Below are positions 14,001-26,100 of a DNA stretch of 64,000 bases, piece after piece; positions within the stretch are counted from its first letter, which is position 1, and each line of letters opens with the position of its first letter. The stretch comes from Scatophagus argus. Its lineage: Eukaryota > Chordata > Actinopteri > Scatophagidae. The notes beneath the pieces were generated by a model, which ran no database searches, was not told the origin of the DNA, and saw only the letters and a list, made by a program, of their open reading frames with translations. The translations under genes and the position numbers were made by a program. Location of the stretch: positions 8,734,501-8,798,500 of the forward strand of contig NC_058496.1 in assembly GCF_020382885.2 (NCBI RefSeq), read 5' to 3'.

Positions 14001-17000
14001 AGTTAAGATGCCAGAATTAATGCACAGCATATGTTTACCATGATGTTGTTCTGCCTTTTAAGTTCAGATTGTGAGTTGGTGGTTGATTACTATTATTTAT
14101 TATTTATACATGACTATGGTTTTCCTTGAGGCATGTTTGGAATGTCTTAGGCATCATAAATGTAGACAAGAATGTAGTCTAAACATACAAGCACAGGTGC
14201 CCATTGAAAGGCAGACAGGCAGGGAAACTATCTAATAATTCCAGCACCAGAGTTGCAGTGTTGAAAGGACAAACAAACTAGCCTAAAATCCATATGAGTT
14301 CAGCTGTCTTGAAAGTGTATCTAGAAAATTGAGATTGTGAAGTCCATAAAATGCAAATAACCTTTTATTTCAGACACATGACACCTTCCCTCTCCTCACC
14401 TCATCAGATATGTGGTCTTTGTCCTGCAGTTGCAGCCTTGCCCAGGATGTGAGACGCTCAATCACACACTCTGCCTCTGTAGAGGAGAGCTTCTTCAAGA
14501 CTGTCATGCATTCCTCAGTCTGAAAGCAGCATAAAAGCCCTCCTATCAATGTGTCACGGATACGTCAAAATAAACAAAATTTAAATTTACTGATTTCATA
14601 TCTCCACAGGCATGAGCATACCTTGCCTTGGCCAACCAGCTGGATGAGATACAAGTAATTTATCTGTGAGGTTGGGAGTTTGTACGCTTCAGCTAATGTC
14701 AGGGAGTCTTCCAAAGACATTGGCAAGTCTTGTTTCAGGATGTACCTAATCAGTGTCTGGGGAAGATATACAGTATATGAGCAGAAGGTTTATAGGAACA
14801 GAGTTCACATGTCACATAACAAACCAAAGCCAAATTACCATAATTTGAGTGCTGTTAGTGAGGTTGAAGTTGCGAATCCCGTAGCCCCTCAGAAGTTTCC
14901 TGATCTCCATCAGACGGTAGCTCTCTTTTAAAAGCTCTTGTCTGGGTAACATATAAGTTGGAAAAAATGCTATTATATAAATATAAAATATTTACTTTGT
15001 AAATAGCATTAAAATAGAATAAGGGTGAAGACACTGTAAACATACTTTGGTCCATCCATCTCCAGGTACTGCTGAACCAGTTTTTCTACCACATTACTCC
15101 AGGGCACTACAGCTTTCTGCATGATGTCCAACACTGCATCCACCATCAGCTGACAGGTAAAATACAATAATGTGGGATTTCACAAATTATTGAATTGTGA
15201 ACTGTGTGTATTTGATTCCAGAAACTTACATCAGTATCAGTCATGCAACCGAGCACAGCCACAGCTTTGGCTTCCCATTCTGTGAACAGCGTTGTGGTCT
15301 GAGAACTGCAGCGCTCCAGCAGATCCTAGTGAAGATCAGATTGAGAGGTGAAACACTTATCATCAGGCATTAGAAAGATTAAATGTTTGTTTCCGTGACC
15401 TTGGCAGTGGTAGTTTTACCTTGATATACTGCAGAAGCAGTTCATCAAAAGGAATATCGTGCTCTTCAGCATACGGCTGGATACTGCTCTCCACTGTGGC
15501 TGCGATCAGCTCTGGAGCTGGCACTTTGTCCAACATGAAGAACGCAACACTCCGCACATTTCCCTTTCAAATTCACAAGGAAGATAAATGATTAAGACAA
15601 GAAGCATCCTAAACAGATGAAACAATACAAATATCTTAGAATATAATGCAATTCTAGGCAACAACACCACGACGTACTGAATAAAACTGAAACTGATTAT
15701 TTGTTATCACAATTACAATTATGTGTAAACCATAACGTCTATAAAACAGGACAACCTCTCCAGTTCCTTGCTGACATCTACAGGCAAATATAAGCATAAC
15801 CTCAGTCCATTTAAAGTGTAAACAAGGGCAGCGGTGGTCCTGACGTTTAGAGAAGCAAGCTTGTGAGTGGGTTCAATTATAAGGATAAATGTGAGTAAGG
15901 AAAGTGACTCGCCCTTAACCCCAAATGCTCCAACGGAATTGCACAGTTTCCTGCATAATGTGGCTGTACAGTGAGCTTCCGCGTGTCAATTTTCTTTTAT
16001 GTAATTAGAATATGTAACTAATGAGACACACCTTCTCAAAAACAGAAAGTGAAAGTCTGCAGTTGTATTTGTGGTGGAGATCCAGGAGCTGACGGAGTTT
16101 GGACACCAGGGACTTGAGGTTCTCCACCTCTTCTGCACCATAATTATCATCCTTAAAAAATACAAATAAATCATGAATGACATAATGACACAGAAATCAA
16201 GATAGAATTTATGCCTACAGGTAAATCATGGTAATGAAGGTTCAAACAGTCATGCAACAACAAAAAGAGGAAATATGGCAAACTCACACATCTCATCCAT
16301 GTCCATAGAGAGGGCAGCCCAAGCACTGCCAAGTCCAACCCGTTCTGGGGCCAAGCACCCTGGAGAAACACATTACATTTGTAATCATTAGTTCAACTAT
16401 TGTGACAGGTACTTTTTAGTTAGCACTGCAACGAGCAGTCGATTAGTTGATCGAAAGAAAATTAGTTACCAAATATTTTGAAAATGTATTAATCATTTCT
16501 GTTATTTCTCAAGCACAAATGACAAATATTTGCAGGTTCCATCTTCTTAAATGTAATAATTTCTTTGTCATTTATGACAGTAAATGAAGATTGTTGGGGT
16601 TTTTAAAGGGCTGGACAAAAGAAACAATGTGACGACGTCACCTTGGGCTCTGGCAAAGTAATGGATAATATAAATCTTGAGGGGTTGTAGCCCTACTTTT
16701 AGCTATGTATGGTACGTATGTAAACTAATAGGAAAAATAATAAACAAATAGAGAAAATCAAAGAAATGCAAAGGCATACTGGTTTGTAGAAATTTGAAAA
16801 GGCTTTTGACAAAGGGATTACTTGCTCGAGATATGTTTTTTCTTTTACCTTTTCTGTTAACTCCAGATTCCTTGCCCTCTGCTCCAGCCATCTCGCCAGG
16901 ACTTTCTATAGTCATTCAAAGACAAAACTAGTGAAAACAAAGCACCATATGATGAAGTTGACAGTATTTTAGGCCTGAGTGAATGCATCCTACCTGTCCT

Positions 17001-20000
17001 GTTGGAAGCACTCTTCTCACAAATGGAACGAAAACTGTCCTAAACCAAGGACAAAGGTCTTGGGATGGCATGTCCTCTGGGATGGCACTGAGCATGGCCT
17101 CAAGTTCGCTCTCATCAAACTCTGCTGCAATCTGTCCCTGTCACAAAACACAGCAGTACACAACTGTTACATCTGAATGTGTGGGTGGCCAGTTGCAGTT
17201 TTGCCTGTCTTTAACTTTGCTTTCTGTTGATTCATAGTCCTGCTGCCCCTGACTCCAGCCCTTCTCTGTCCATCTCAGTTGATAAAATCTGCTGCTCAGG
17301 CACAATCTCTGCCTCTCCACTTCGGATCCCAGCACTCCCTGTGCATCTGAAATCCTCTCTGAATCCGCTAGCACAGTTCAGTCCTGAATCAGCTACATTT
17401 CTTGGTTCTCCAGTGAATGGCTCCCTCTTATTCAGTCATCTTCTGACTTGTGAAAATAAATCTCTTGAACTGCTTCCCCGACTCTCTGTGGTTGTGTCTG
17501 CATCTGGGTTCACTAGTTCTTCATCCCTTAACAATAACATCACAACTGACCCCAACGCACAAGATATTTCTCACAGAATTTATTAGTGTTACGTGCATAT
17601 GTGAGTACATTCTTGCATTTCCAACAGAAATTACTAACATAAGGCAAAAAGAAGAGGTTTCTTTACCTCATATCTGAGCCAAAGGAGTTGTGCCCCCTTC
17701 ATGTCTCCTTCTCTTAGGTGGATCAGAACTTCTCCTAAATTATCAGTGCTGTTAAGAAACTCAATCCAGGCAATTCCACTAGGATGACAGAACAACAGGA
17801 AAAAAAAGAATCAAACATTAGTGTACAACATATATTGTATAAAATTTACAACCTAACACAAAGAGACCATTGAGACGTTACTTGAAATGTTCTGGGCCGT
17901 GCAGGCTGCAGAACGTTGCCAGCCTAGCCAAGGCCTCTTGGATCTGTAAGGAGGAGTATCGGGTGGCAGCGTGATTTAGCATCTTCTCTGCCGTCTCAAA
18001 GGTTGGCCATGGAGCCTTGAGGCAGTATTCCACCACATACTGCTCATCCTAAACAATGGAAATTTTTAAAATTTGTATCAGTATGGGGTTATTTTAGAAC
18101 TGTAAACTGAGGTTAAACGAAATACCCAACAAAAGCACTGTTAGACTGACTGTGATCTTCATCAGGTTGGTCTTGGCCTCCTCCACAAGTTCAGACCACA
18201 CATCATGTCCATAGCCGCCCACTGATGCAGAAGCCAGCTGTTCCAGCACAAAGTCGAGCTTCACCTTGTAAACAAGCTGAACAAAAAAAGGATTGTTCGT
18301 TATATACAGCCTCAGTGAAGATAACAAATTATTACCACAGCAGCAAGGCCATTCTACAGCAACATTATTAAACTCATGCAAACAGCAAATCTAATTTATT
18401 TCATTGTCCACTGATGGCAAAAAAACGTCACCTACAACCGCCACACAGTTTTTACTTTGAGAAAGACAGACACACACGCTTACCTCTAAATCCAGCTCAA
18501 ATGTGATGGCAAACTTTTCAGCCTCTTCAAACATGTGTTTGTGAAGAAGTCTGCTAAGTCTGGGAATAGAGGAAAGTCAAGTTAGTCAAATGACGCCGAC
18601 ATCATAGTTACACTAACTGCAATTATGAAAAAAAGCACCCAGTTAAAATGAGGTACCTGTTCTCAGGCAAAGCTTCTGTGAAGCACCTGACAACAACAGA
18701 AGATACAGGCTCTCCTCGACTTGATGAAGAACACACAAACAAAAAAAAGATCACTTGATATAGACAGATAGATAGATACTTTATTAAACCTGAGGGAAAT
18801 TCGATCATCCAGTAGCCCATTACAGCATATATATTTAAAAAAAATAATAATAATAATAACTACAATTTACGCCATAGTAATCATAGAAAACATATCCTAC
18901 CTTTCAGGATTCTCGCAAATGCCCTCAACTAAATAAATCGTATCCTGAAATCAGAGGACAAAATAGTTAGTAGTTAATAGAAACAGCACATGCAAAATGC
19001 ACATATCAATTTAATAAGGGTTGATTTCTTACCATGTTTATTCTCGTCTGGACAAGACAGGAGACTGAGGAGACATCCAGAGAGTAGCAGACAGTCATGG
19101 AGGGCAGAAATCGTATTTGCAGTGAGTTGATCTGTAAAATTTAAAACCAGCACATGGAGTTCACAGAAAAAACATGAGAAAGTCAACTATTACAGTATCT
19201 TCAGAAGGAGTTACACTGCTACCTGACTGCTGTCTTGCTTTGTCAGTGTAATCATCTTCATGCTGCCCTTGTCTTGGCTGTGATGCACAGAGATAAATTC
19301 ACATTTTCAGTATTGTTTGAGGCACATCTGTATGTTTTCAGGTATGTTATAAAACATGGATACATACGTCACAATGGAGGCAGACCCGCATTCTGTGGCA
19401 AGTTCAAAGTCATGAATGGCAAGATGTGGCCAACAGTGAATCATGACAAGGAAATGTAGGTCCCAAAGACTGAGGGTATCCTGATACCAAAGAGTAACAC
19501 AAAGCAATCTACATGTTAACCGCAAATACTTTTGATCGGATCTGTCAAAACATTTACAGGCCGAAACAGCTGAACTCACCTCGGTGTCAAGAATATACAA
19601 GTGATTTTCCACCACCACCATCTTCCTCACACCTTTGAAGAAAACATTTAAGATTATACGTTACAAGTCTAACACTGCGTAATCTAAAAGACATTTTAAC
19701 CTCTTCTTCACATTGTGTTTCTATTTCACCCAACATACTGACTCTGTTTAATAGTACTGTGTTCATTGCTATCTATGTCCAAAACCTGAATCTGTATATT
19801 CATCACACACAAGTAGTACTGAAACATCTCAAATCAAATATCTTAATTTGATCGGTTTTGTACCCAGTAAAAACGGATTTTTTATTTCTAAATGGTTTTG
19901 CATGCATCACCACAAGCATTCTTCAGTACAATGTGATGTTTGATTGGTCCACTACTGCGACAGTTACAACCACCAATACAGTTTGTGCTGCTTTGAAGTC

Positions 20001-22000
20001 AAGCATGATGTATTGGCAATTTACCATGCTGAGATATCACAAGAAGTGCTCTACTGGTATTGTTAGCAAGAGAACTGGTAATGTCACTTTTGAAAGGGTA
20101 CCCATCTCTAACAGTGTGTAGCTATATAATTTGCATAGCTTACCTGGAATTAAGCTGTTGTTAACAGAGTGAGCAAAGCACATCTTGGACTGCCGAGGGT
20201 CCATGAACCAGTGAGACACAACATTCTCTTTATCCCCCTGACAAATTACATCAAAAAACACATGTTGTTTTACTCCTTCATAATATTATGGTCCATGAGT
20301 AAAGAGATAATTTTACTTTGCCCTTTAAATATGCTTTGATTTACTTGAAACCAATGTATCATAATGTCAGGTTGTAAATAAACCACTGTAATTCTCACAG
20401 ACACTAACCCCGATCATTAAGTGGATTTCGGGGCCCAGACTGAACATTACAGCTGTATTGCAGCCCTCATCATGGTAATCCCTGGTGGAGCAGAAGTCTA
20501 TCTTGATGAGAGACTGGAGCTGAGTTAAGGAAAATTCAGATTAGACTTCCACACAATATATATATATACATATACACACACACACACACATACACATATA
20601 CATGCATGTATGTATGTGCACATAATTTGTGATAGCACAAAAAGAAGATTTCCTTAACTTACCTCTTTTAAAGCTCCAATATCCATTTTTTCAATGGCTG
20701 TGACAACAAAAGAAAAAATTTGTGTTTACTTTGGTCAACAAAATGGCTCCGACAAAAAGTCTACAGTGCACGTTGTTTTATACCTGTCTCGATCTTTACC
20801 AGTGCAAGGTTTGTGATGTGGAAAAAACCATCATTTACGAGAAGGAACACATGGTACGTCCCTGTCAAAGAATAAAAAGTCAAATTGGCAACTCATCATT
20901 CAGGAACAAAAAAAACACGTAAAACAATTATAACATATTGTTCTCATATTCATATAGAAATTTTACCTGAGGATGCCTTGTCCTCCTCTATGATGAGATA
21001 GCGGTATGTTTTCTTATCGTCAGTGGAAGGTTTCTCTACTAAAGCCTACAAACCCAGAAAATAACACAAGATAATAATGTACAAAAGTGAAACACGTTAT
21101 GCAACTGAACACTAATTTAAGAAAAAAAGACACAAACCCTGGTGAGAAGGATTCGCTTGTGTGGAACATAGATCAAATGAAGGTTTCCATTTCTTTCACA
21201 GACCACCAAAAACTGTCCTTCCAGGCATACATCGATGGCATCCACATCAGTTTCTGTAAGATTAATCTTGATATTATCTTACAGTAGTTATTGTGAAAAG
21301 TCAAATTGGATTGATAGGAAAGGCATGAACTTTAGCACATCAAATGTGGCACGTGACTGAGCTTTTACAGCTTGTTTGAGCTAGACAGCCATCCATAACA
21401 TTAAAAAAGCAATGTCCATCAATCATCGACAATTCGTGGACCAACTGGTTTGGATGCAGTCACATAATGTAATCTGTCTCTGAGGATACACGGAGAAATG
21501 GCATCTTAAGAAAATTAAGAAATAAATGTACGATGGAGTTGTGTACCAAAGTGAAGAAGCAGCAGGATGGTCTGATAGCTCTGGTCAAAGAGGATGACCG
21601 TCTTGTCAGCAACAACGATGCTCCAGTTTGAACCGCTAGAGGAGGAGAGACAAGGATCTGCCTGCACCTGCAAGAGCCAGCATTCCCATCCAATCACCCA
21701 TCAGTGTCCTGTAGCTGACGGACCCGCTGCTAATTGTTAAAGTTACACAATCCTTCTCTACGTCCCTGATGGTGTAAGCGTTTGTAATTGAATGATGTAA
21801 AAGGGGACACGAGAGCATGTTTAGAGTTCACGTATCTTACTGTAAATATTAACATTCATTACCTCATTGGCAGTGGAGATTTTGACCAATGTATCCACCT
21901 GATACAATCCGCTACCATTTTCTTCCCTTGACACACTGCCGAAACGGACAGTGTTTGTATCCTCGTTGGTCAGAAGTTCAACGTCGCTCCACATCGCCAT
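2008..22000 (-). CDS. kntc1: KNTC1 / ROD, kinetochore-associated protein 1 (complete, 60 coding exons)
   Basis: KNTC1 (ROD) is the large subunit of the RZZ complex (with ZW10 and ZWILCH), which builds the outer corona of unattached kinetochores, recruits dynein through Spindly and supports the spindle checkpoint. Recognition rests on recalled human KNTC1: start MWSDVELLTN, then FTEALPENS, LLRGYGIRN, SPPSDVE, TVQSFLSSPKEGLVKGLWKN and DLIGIANRF. Coding exons from start to stop: 21863-22000, 21547-21667, 21138-21253, 20967-21045, 20784-20861, 20663-20697, 20409-20519, 20144-20237, 19580-19632, 19368-19480, 19223-19277, 19033-19131, 18901-18944, 18657-18719, 18484-18553, 18151-18276, 17882-18048, 17667-17778, 16994-17137, 16849-16905, 16288-16359, 16032-16151, 15420-15563, 15230-15325, 15046-15149, 14839-14941, 14622-14756, 14400-14519, 13905-13977, 13483-13550, 13093-13394, 12762-12934, 12402-12502, 11898-12042, 11723-11779, 11471-11634, 11281-11385, 11058-11186, 10570-10686, 10341-10450, 9968-10184, 9761-9850, 9501-9666, 9288-9346, 8968-9184, 8815-8888, 8483-8693, 8129-8241, 7922-7977, 7538-7616, 7328-7452, 7090-7225, 6881-6976, 6692-6748, 6033-6087, 4664-4727, 4155-4284, 3948-4037, 2850-3004, 2008-2143. 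They sum to 6,639 bp (2,212 aa) with all phases agreeing. The family fold is an N-terminal beta-propeller (about residues 1-400) followed by an alpha-solenoid and the Rod_C region (about 1,550-2,110). The first of two near ATGs (22,000; the other is 21,994) has G at -3 and +4; human starts at the second. Confidence 0.95.
3175..3375 (+). mobile_element. LINE-type retroelement 3' tail
   Basis: The end reads CCCCACTGCGGGATCAATAA then AGTTCATCTTATCTT, the usual end of a common fish non-LTR element with a short terminal repeat. It is 5'-truncated, lies in KNTC1 intron 59, and its upstream edge is uncertain. Confidence 0.7.
3665..3692 (+). repeat. CA microsatellite
   Basis: About 14 uninterrupted CA units in a KNTC1 intron; a likely length-polymorphic marker. 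Confidence 0.95.
5652..5765 (+). mobile_element. Degenerate hAT-like fragment
   Basis: It begins TAGAGGTGCACCAATTGCAG and continues with TTGGTCG and CTGATACC motifs typical of a widespread fish hAT non-autonomous element. The copy is short and one end is missing. It lies in a KNTC1 intron. Confidence 0.5.
12570..12733 (-). mobile_element. tRNA-derived SINE
   Basis: On the minus strand it starts GGGGTGTCCTGGTAGCTCAC, a tRNA head with a Pol III A box (12,713-12,724). It then has a degraded B-box region, GTGGCCCT, and a CT-rich tail with TCTCTCTCCCCC. This is the layout of a SINE very common in percomorph fish. It lies between KNTC1 exons 12402-12502 and 12762-12934 in the same orientation as the gene. 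Confidence 0.8.
16424..16672. mobile_element. hAT-type MITE fossil
   Basis: It starts CACTGCAACGAGCAGTCGAT and carries CTTCTTAAATGT, TTTATGACAGTAAA, GGACAAAAGAAACA and GACGTCACCTTGGGCTCT in the order of a well-known fish MITE family (the GCAACGATTAATCGATTAG element). The far terminus is missing or too decayed to see. Confidence 0.65.
18761..18820 (-). mobile_element. LINE-type retroelement 3' tail with GATA repeat
   Basis: On the minus strand it reads GAATTTCCCTCAGGTTTAAT then AAAGTATCTATCTATC, the usual L2-like LINE end with its tetranucleotide tail. Only the last about 60 bp remain, in a KNTC1 intron next to exon 18657-18719. Confidence 0.7.
20554..20618 (+). repeat. TA/CA/TG compound microsatellite
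   Basis: Runs of TA, CA and TG dinucleotides in a KNTC1 intron. Confidence 0.9.
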
Positions 22001-22340
22001 TTCGTGAAGCTAAGCAACACAGAAGACATGGAATTTTTCTTTTTGAGCTTTAATATGAGTTGTTTACTTGAAATGCTATATGTTAGCCGGCGCAGCTAAC
22101 GTTATCCAGTTACTTCGTTTTAGTGTTGTGATAACGCTAATGCTAGCTAATAATTAAGAACAACAGACAGAAACAGAATTTAGGATGAGCTGCTGATATC
22201 TATAGGCACTTACAAACTGGCAAACGACAATCCATTTACAGTTCACGATAACTCACTCACCAGTCTACTGAAATAATGTGACAGCTACAACACACCGAAT
22301 CGACATTATTCAACGGCATTAGCTTTAGAATTTGGCGGGG
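22001..22340 (-). other. kntc1: KNTC1 5' untranslated exon and first intron
   Basis: Just upstream of the start codon the minus strand has a good acceptor (a T-rich run ending GCTTAG, exon resuming at 22,009). At 22,261 there is a strong GTGAGT donor. This fits a short untranslated first exon beginning near 22,330 and an intron at 22,010-22,260. The transcription start itself cannot be read from sequence. Confidence 0.6.
22331..22339 (+). promoter_or_regulatory. E2F-like site at the KNTC1 start region
   Basis: TTTGGCGGG fits the E2F consensus core (TTTSSCGC) with one mismatch at the last position. It lies at the predicted upstream edge of the untranslated KNTC1 exon. Cell-cycle genes commonly carry such sites. 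No functional evidence is visible here and a chance match is possible. Confidence 0.35.
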
Positions 22341-23158
22341 TGCTGTAAGTTAACAGCGGAGCGTTTTGGATGGTTGTGCCTGGGTTTTGCCTCCCAGATG
22401 CAACTTACTTTCAGGTTACGTACAAATCATGCTTTCTTCGTTAAAATTGGCAAACATAAACCACAAACACAGACTGCACTTTAATGTTATCCATTTGTTA
22501 TCAACATCTAACCATTAATTTGTCGAAACTTGTTTGGTATGTGTACAGATTGAGAGTAATTGCTGCCTGACAGACTAAATGGAGGGCATAACAGTCACTT
22601 TATATCAGAGGGGCGGGGCAATACAAGGATGTACGGAGAGCCTGTTTTTGCGTTGCCAGGTTGGATACATTTCAGGTTATTATGTTGTCTGCTCTATGAC
22701 ATTTGCGACGCTTTTCGTTTCCATTTAATCAGTAATTGTGTATTTACAGAGTTTGGATCAGCTGGAGTAACTAACAAGACATTTTTACTTAGGTTAATAG
22801 GAAAAAGCACCAACACCATTGTTCTTAATCCATTTTATCAAACTTTGTGCTAAAATTGATTATCACGCATTAGTCGTTGTTATTGCGTAATTACATAACC
22901 ATTGACTTGTGTTCGTTAAAGCTGGATTACCCTTTTCTTTTGGACCTGCTTGCCGTGATCCTGATCGTTGTTTGATATGTTGGATTCGGTACCCTACTTT
23001 TGCCTGAATGTAGGGGTTTGAAGAGGTAAAACCTGGCAACCCACAGCTAATTAGCAAAGCTAGACAACGGCTGTAGCGGCATAGCAGCTAGCTAATGCTG
23101 TGTTCGTTTGCACAGTCAACAAAACAGCCGTGTTACATATTCACTATCCTTCAGGATT
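22341..23158. promoter_or_regulatory. Divergent promoter region between KNTC1 and RSRC2
   Basis: The two start codons are 1,159 bp apart in head-to-head orientation. The interval also holds the untranslated part of the RSRC2 first exon just before 23,159. I see no other coding exon; the one open frame of note (22,560-22,853) has no family resemblance. Shared promoter use is inferred from orientation and spacing only. Confidence 0.5.
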
Positions 23159-26100
23159 ATGTCGGTAAGTACGAGTGCATGACGATACTCAAGATGTATA
23201 TCAATGTATCTACATATGAGTAACGTTACTTTGAGATTACGATTCTATCTAGAAATAATCTTTCTTAAAGATGGCGGCTATCGTCAGTTAGCTTTGCGGC
23301 CTACCTTACGCTAAAATTGCTCTCTGGAAGTATGAGTCGTGAATGAGGAGCGTAGTTGAATTTCTCCAATGTAGATATCATATTAGCTGACTTCTTATTT
23401 TGTTTGATTGCCGCTTCGTTAAGAATCTAGGTATGCATTTTGGTCGAAAATACATCCGTCCTTTTCCTCTCAATACTATGCAAAAGACAGTAAAATCTCA
23501 TTTCGTAATGTGATAAGTAATTTACCATATGGAGATTGTATGAATGAAAGGTTTGATTGTGCTCATGAAGGTGAGTCACATAACACTACAACGCTAAGAT
23601 CGTATTTACTTAAATTTTCTTATTAATTACATTTACTCTCCTGGCAACTGATCTTAATATGCGAAAGGAATTGTAATAATATACTTTATAGAAATAGTAT
23701 ACATTTAAAGTGTATTGGAGTGAGTTAAAGGTTTGAGTAACCTTTTAAGATAAGTCCACAGTCATACACTGGTAATTTCACATCCCTGTAATTCTCAGAT
23801 ATATTTCAAGGTTTACTGACAGGCTGTGTGCTAATGTTAAGAAACAGTCCACACGCCTTGGGGAGTGTATACAACTAGGACATCAATGCTTGAGTATACT
23901 GACTCATGCTGATTTCTTTCCGATGTGTTTTCTTCCACTCATATCCATTTTATTCCAGACAAGTGACAACGACTCGGTGGACTTGAGCAGAGCAGGTTCC
24001 CCAGTTCACCATAGAAAAAAACATAGCATGGAGTCATCCAGATCTCCCAGAAGCTCCAAACACCACCATTCACGGTCAAGGTCACGCTCCAGGGACCGAA
24101 AACGTTCGTATTCAGTTACAGTTGCAAATGCAGCACAAATTAGTTAAAGTATGAAATTTGTTCTCAGTATGCACCCATGCAGGGTATTGGTGAAAAGTGG
24201 CAAAAAATGGTCTAATAAACAATAAAATATTTGTTAGTTATAGTAGCTTAACTCTCATGATAACTCAGCACTTTGCTTTCTGCTGTTTCCAGGTGACAGA
24301 AAATACAGACGGAGTCGCAGCAGGAGCAAAGAGGTAATTAATTAATTAATTTCTCTGTTTAAACAGATTTGATGTGATTTTGAGGGCCTTAAGTTGTAGT
24401 CCCTTTTAGTCTTAGGTCAAGGTGAGTATGTTTTATTAGGTTCCTTAAGTTACCGTAACCAAAATTAAGAACATACATAATTGGAGACGGACTTACGCAC
24501 ATGGAAAGGGTCCTTTTTTGTTTTTTACCCTCCCTAAGTTGACATGTCTCAAAGGAAGCCTTCATCCTTGGATGTCTGTCATTGTTTGTAACCATATTTA
24601 ATGGTGAAGAATAGTTTTTTTTTTCCTTTTATCATTTTATTTTTGTTAAAACCTGTGTGTAGATCACATGATAACATTTCTACAATAAATCATACTCAGC
24701 GTGCTAATGCACGAAGAGACTGAACAGAAGACCCTGCTGACATAGCAAAATAATATGCCTACTACTGGGACAGGTAACTATCTGCCATTCAAACTCTATT
24801 TGTCTCATTTTTTTTTAGTAGAACAAAAATGGAATTATTAACTCTTGCATTTCTTTCAGCTAGGGATGGGCATAATTCAACTAATTAATTATCCTTTCAG
24901 AGAACCCAAACAGACTCTCATGATGATTTTTTGAACAGCCTATGAAATTCTGCAGTGTGGTCTGCCAGAATGATTTGTTTGTTTGTGTAAAGAGTAAAAA
25001 CTACTGCCCCTCTCTTTCGTGACATGCCACATCATACTAATGACAATCCTTTCAGAACTATGTTCTTGTGATTTAAAGATATTGTGAGAATTTGACATAA
25101 GAAAGTTAAACATAGCCAAAAACATCCATTGTAGAAATGTATCATTTTAATGTAAGCCCACTGGTGTTGTTTATGTTAATTTATCATTGTGTGTCATATG
25201 AAGTGGAGAAGCTGGAAAAAGTAAGTTGGATGCCCATCCCTACTTCCATCTTTCAGTGGGTTCAAGTGTTGTTGTGGCTGAACTGAAAAACCACATTTAT
25301 CTCTTTTTTTCCTGAGAATCAGATCTTGACGTTTGCATGCACACTATGAAAAGATTTGAGCTTCCAAACATGTTGGATTGTTTAATTATTATAATTATAC
25401 TGAAATTAGTGTAGTCAAATTTATCTGTATCCCAGAAATGCCCACACTTGCAATCACGGTCAAAGAATTACACTGAGTATATATTATGAAAGTGAATTTG
25501 AAATTACAAGGTTTTTTTCTCTCTCTTTTTTTTTTTTTTTTTTCAAAATGTCAGAAATTAATTACATAATTTCTGCTGTAAGCCATGGTACTAACTCTTT
25601 TTGTTGCACTATTTTCCTGAAAGAGACAACTTCTTCTTAAAACAGGCACGAAAGAGAGACTCCCAGAAGCCATCCAAATCACATAGAAAAACAGATGAGC
25701 ATGACGAGCCAGAGAGACTTTCAGTAGACTATGGAGAGGAGCGATCCAGACGCAAAGATGGGAGGTCTTCCAGGGGCCGGAGCTTGTCCAGGTCACACTC
25801 GCGCGAGAGGTTAGTCTTATCAATGAACTGCACAAATAAATATGTTCAGCGGGGCTTCTAAATGGTCTAATGGCACCAAGAATAATGCAATATCAAGGGT
25901 CTGTCATGGTTTCTAAATTTATTGCTGAGTTGGTCCGAATGATACTTTTGCTTGAAATTTTATTCATTCATTTACTTTGTATAACTGAAGCCCCATAAAT
26001 AAACAAATGTATCTTTATTTCCATTATAGGAGTTAAAGTCTTAATAAATTCCACTCAGTATTTTTGAGATACAGTAGGTCATCTATTGTGAATATTTATC

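Noticed and set aside
16288-16359. Alternative frame reading APERVGLGSAWAAL in a KNTC1 exon
   Set aside because: It superficially resembles the human segment but cannot be joined in phase to the next exon. The other frame (WPQNGLDLAVLGL) joins correctly with the GTGAGT donor.
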